Origin: Aquificaceae bacterium UBA2488
Lineage (GTDB): Bacteria; Aquificota; Aquificia; Aquificales; Aquificaceae
Assembly: GCA_002341805.1 (NCBI GenBank)
Contig: DDOS01000040.1
Location: forward strand, 12,590-18,504
DNA length: 5,915 nt
Direction: 5' to 3'
Shown here piece by piece: positions 1 through 5,915 of this stretch. Within the stretch, counting starts at the first letter, position 1, and each line of letters begins with the position of its first letter. The notes beneath the pieces are model-generated. The model was not told where the DNA came from. It was given only the letters and a program-made list of their open reading frames with translations, and searched no databases. The position numbers and the translations under genes were made by a program.

Positions 1-119
1 ATTATCTATAGGTAAATTTCTATAATAGCTCTCTATATCATATATATCTAAATCTTCAAGAGATTTTCCTATGGCATCTCCTATGGCGCTTGCTAAAACT
101 ATACCTCTAAATTTGTTTT

Positions 120-123
<4 letters not shown>
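1..123 (-). CDS. ADP-ribosylglycohydrolase (DraG/ARH) family protein, N-terminal part only
   Basis: Forty-one codons are visible before the gene leaves the window; the rest lies to the left. The protein begins [20 protein letters not shown], followed by SLEDLD. The pattern RGxxLxxAxGDAxGxxxE (Gly7, Gly15-Asp16-Ala17, Gly19, Glu23) is the usual opening helix of the ADP-ribosylglycohydrolase family, whose members remove ADP-ribose from proteins or small molecules using a two-metal site. The residues supplying most of the metal site come later in the family and cannot be seen here. The ATG overlaps the hisB stop in an ATGA, and an AAAAGG motif lies six bases upstream inside hisB, so the start is well supported. 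Translation is probably coupled to hisB. The substrate cannot be inferred: the family includes DraG (nitrogenase reductase), ARH3-like enzymes and others such as crystallin J1-like proteins. The family call rests on one short motif, so confidence is moderate. Confidence 0.7.
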
Positions 124-4263
<4,140 letters not shown>

Positions 4264-4284
4264 ATTTTACATTTTATCACAATC
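4264..4284 (-). promoter_or_regulatory. 21-base galE-gyrA gap, possible weak promoter
   Basis: This is the only real intergenic gap in the window. It has no clear Shine-Dalgarno sequence for gyrA. On the minus strand it holds TGTGATAAA (4281 down to 4273), which resembles an extended -10 element (TGn followed by a 4/6 match to TATAAT). No convincing -35 lies at the right distance in the end of galE. If used, transcription would begin close to the gyrA ATG and give an almost leaderless message. No hairpin or T-run is present, so it is not a terminator. This is inference only, and the element may simply be AT-rich spacer. Confidence 0.2.
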
Positions 4285-5307
4285 TTATTCTAAACTTAGC
4301 TTTTTCTCCCATCCTAAAGCAGTTTTACATATGAGTCTTATATCATCGTATTTTGGTCTCCATCCCATTTTTTCTGTTATTTTTTTATTATCCGCTATTA
4401 TAATGGCAGGATCTCCTTCTCTTCTTGGAGCTATCTCCACTTTAAAATCTACGCCAGAGACTTCTTTCATTGTGTTTATCACATCAAAAACTGAATACCC
4501 ATGTCCATATCCGCAGTTAAATATATCAGAAGTATTTGTTTTTACAAGATAATCAAGAGCCTTTAGATGAGCATCTGCAAGGTCATCTATGTGTATATAA
4601 TCCCTAACTCCTGTGCCATCTTGTGTAGGATAATCTGTGCCAAAGGCATACATTTTTTCTCTTTTGCCAAGAGCTGTTTCTGAAGCTACTTTTATAAGGT
4701 GTGTGGCATTTGGAAACCTTTGACCGAGTCTTAGTTTTATGTCTGCTCCTGCTACATTGAAATACCTTAAAGATATATATTTAAAATCTTTATAAGCTTC
4801 TGATACATCTTCTAATACCGTTTCGGACATGAGTTTACTCTTTGCATATGGGTTTATAGGATTTAGAGGCGTTGTCTCTTTTACTGGCATTTCATCTGGT
4901 TCTCCATAAATAGATGCCGTGGAAGAAAAAATAAACTTATTAACACCGTTTTCTACGCAAAGTCTTATAAGATTTGTGGTGTTTATGGTGTTGTTAGAGT
5001 AATATTTGATGGGGTCTTTTACGCTCTCAGGGACTATTATACTTGCTGCAAAATGAATCACTGCATCAAAGTTTTTGCCTTTTATCATAGACTCTAAAGT
5101 GTTTATATCTTTTAAATCACATTCTATAAAATCAAAGGAAGAGTTTTTATCCAAAGAATTATGTATATCCTTTAATGTATTTATAGCCTTTATAGAACCT
5201 GTGGATAGATTGTCTATTATGGTAATATCATGATCTGTATTTTCGATGATTTCTTTGGCTACATGAGAGCCTATATAACCTGCACCACCTGTAATTAAAA
5301 TTTTCAT
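4285..5307 (-). CDS. galE: UDP-glucose 4-epimerase
   Basis: This extended short-chain dehydrogenase interconverts UDP-glucose and UDP-galactose with tightly bound NAD, supplying galactose units for surface polysaccharide or the Leloir pathway. At 340 residues it has the normal length. It shows the NAD-binding GGAGYIGSH (7-15), an Asp after the second strand (IIDNLSTG, 30-37), HFAAS (85-89), the catalytic FSSTASIYG (127-135), YAKSK (154-158, the Tyr-xxx-Lys pair), RYFNVAGAD (181-189), VRDYIHIDDLADAH (234-247), CGYGHGYSV (265-273) and PRREGDPA (294-301). The residue aligned by eye with E. coli Tyr299, the position that governs acceptance of N-acetylated sugars, is Ile303. The enzyme might therefore also act on UDP-GlcNAc/GalNAc, though this is unproven. 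The ATG overlaps the preceding stop as ATGA, with a strong AGGAG eight bases upstream. No other galactose or glycosyltransferase gene is visible. Confidence 0.93.
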   Translation of the reverse strand: MKILITGGAGYIGSHVAKEIIENTDHDITIIDNLSTGSIKAINTLKDIHNSLDKNSSFDFIECDLKDINTLESMIKGKNFDAVIHFAASIIVPESVKDPIKYYSNNTINTTNLIRLCVENGVNKFIFSSTASIYGEPDEMPVKETTPLNPINPYAKSKLMSETVLEDVSEAYKDFKYISLRYFNVAGADIKLRLGQRFPNATHLIKVASETALGKREKMYAFGTDYPTQDGTGVRDYIHIDDLADAHLKALDYLVKTNTSDIFNCGYGHGYSVFDVINTMKEVSGVDFKVEIAPRREGDPAIIIADNKKITEKMGWRPKYDDIRLICKTALGWEKKLSLE

Positions 5308-5891
5308 TTTAAAAGCTCCTTTTCCTTACATTTTGAACATAGTCCACACTCTTTGCCGTTTATGGGGTTCATACAGCAAAAAGCCTTATCAAAAAGCTCT
5401 CTTATAAAGTATTTATTAAATACGTCTTTTTTAGACATACCTAAGAAAGGAGCTTCTACCTTATAATCACCATACATCGAAAATACTTGGTTTATAGCTT
5501 TTAAAAAAGTTTCGTTATTATCTTCAAAATTCACAAGTCCCATGATGCCAAGGGATATGGTGTTGGCTTTTACCATGTAGGCATATTTTAATCCTTCCAC
5601 CAAAAGCTCTAAATTTCTAAAGGGTATATTTACATCCTCATCTTCTATGAAATCTCTTTTATTAAAATCTATGAAAAAATCGTTGTAAGTATTTGCTGTT
5701 TTAAGGCTTTTAATATTATCATACTTTGATTTAAGATAATTTATTATATCCTCAAGATGATTTAATTCTGTATCTTCCCACTTAAAACCTGCTTTTACAT
5801 AAAGAGGATACACTTCATAGTTTTTATCAAGATAATAACGTATCAGAGATATGCTATCAAATCCAGAGCTTACAAGTGTTATAACTTTCAT
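5304..5891 (-). CDS. QueC/ExsB-like PP-loop ATPase (7-cyano-7-deazaguanine synthase family)
   Basis: This is a cytoplasmic adenylating enzyme of the PP-loop family. Canonical QueC uses ATP and ammonia to turn 7-carboxy-7-deazaguanine into preQ0, a precursor of queuosine. Visible signatures are the PP-loop SSGFDS (8-13; the common form is SGGxDS), IPFRN (89-93; QueC has VPGRN), ETFLKAINQVF (127-137), VEAPFLGMSKKDV (145-157), and a C-terminal zinc site made by Cys173, Cys182, Cys185 and Cys188 (CGLCSKC). At 195 residues it is shorter than typical QueC (about 220-230). The stretch VYPLYVKAGFKWEDTEL (27-43) resembles a QueC-like subfamily I recall from Thermus and planctomycetes, with a VYVRxGLxWExxEL pattern, rather than classical QueC. 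No queD, queE or queF is visible beside it, so the reaction is uncertain. The ATG is preceded by AAGG eight bases upstream and appears to overlap an upstream stop; its own stop overlaps the galE ATG. Confidence 0.82.
   Translation of the reverse strand: MKVITLVSSGFDSISLIRYYLDKNYEVYPLYVKAGFKWEDTELNHLEDIINYLKSKYDNIKSLKTANTYNDFFIDFNKRDFIEDEDVNIPFRNLELLVEGLKYAYMVKANTISLGIMGLVNFEDNNETFLKAINQVFSMYGDYKVEAPFLGMSKKDVFNKYFIRELFDKAFCCMNPINGKECGLCSKCKEKELLK
5316..5320 (-). promoter_or_regulatory. Shine-Dalgarno site for galE
   Basis: AGGAG on the minus strand, in the context GGAAAAGGAGC, lies eight bases before the galE ATG, inside the Lys-Glu codons near the end of the preceding gene. It is the strongest ribosome-binding site in the window and confirms the overlapping galE start. 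Confidence 0.65.
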
Positions 5892-5915
5892 ATATAAGAC
5901 CTTGCACCCGAGACG
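5888..5915 (-). CDS. possible C-terminal end of an upstream gene
   Basis: On the minus strand one frame entering from the right edge reads VSGARSYI and then TGA, with the TGA overlapping the ATG of the QueC-like gene as ATGA. Four other gene junctions in the window have exactly this arrangement, and serS also ends in Tyr-Ile with the same TATATATGA string. That makes it likely to be the tail of another gene in the operon. Eight codons are too few to identify a product or to exclude an untranslated leader. Confidence 0.35.

Noticed and set aside
4264..4284. Transcription terminator between galE and gyrA
   Set aside because: The gap is too short and has no inverted repeat followed by a T-run on the minus strand.
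5304..5891. Anti-phage Qat or CBASS system based on the QueC-like gene
   Set aside because: The visible neighbours are galE and gyrA; no ATPase, nuclease or nucleotidyltransferase partner is present in the window.

Overview
This AT-rich window (roughly one third G+C by eye) carries a single co-directional gene train, read entirely from the minus strand. In order of transcription, right to left, it contains: the last codons of a probable upstream gene, a QueC/ExsB-like PP-loop enzyme, galE (UDP-glucose 4-epimerase), gyrA (type IIA topoisomerase subunit A), serS (seryl-tRNA synthetase), hisB (imidazoleglycerol-phosphate dehydratase), and the first 41 codons of an ADP-ribosylglycohydrolase-family gene that runs off the left edge. 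There is almost no non-coding DNA. The only intergenic stretch of any size is 21 bases between galE and gyrA. I see no RNA genes, mobile elements, CRISPR arrays or terminators.

The organism is most likely a thermophilic bacterium of the Aquificales, perhaps a low-GC member such as Hydrogenobaculum. This is inference. It rests on the close resemblance of SerRS to what I remember of the Aquifex enzyme, the heavy use of ATA (Ile) and AGA (Arg) codons, the Lys/Glu/Ile-rich proteins, and the mixing of unrelated housekeeping genes in one operon, which is known for Aquificales. No database search was run.

Genes follow one another with four-base ATGA start/stop overlaps at four fully visible junctions and probably at a fifth at the right edge. 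The exception is galE to gyrA. Most starts have a Shine-Dalgarno-like sequence lying inside the end of the preceding gene, so translational coupling is likely. The products serve different processes: nucleobase or tRNA-modification-type chemistry, sugar nucleotide metabolism, DNA topology, translation, histidine biosynthesis and probably ADP-ribose removal. The operon is therefore better read as a co-expression unit than as a pathway.

I find no convincing undescribed multi-gene system here. The points most worth a second look are: a GyrA with six pinwheel repeats but no visible GyrA box, so it may not act as a classical supercoiling gyrase; a Gln at its quinolone-contact Ser position; a QueC-like protein that looks like a separate subfamily rather than canonical QueC; an Ile at the GalE substrate gatekeeper position; and an ADP-ribosylglycohydrolase homologue coupled to hisB.
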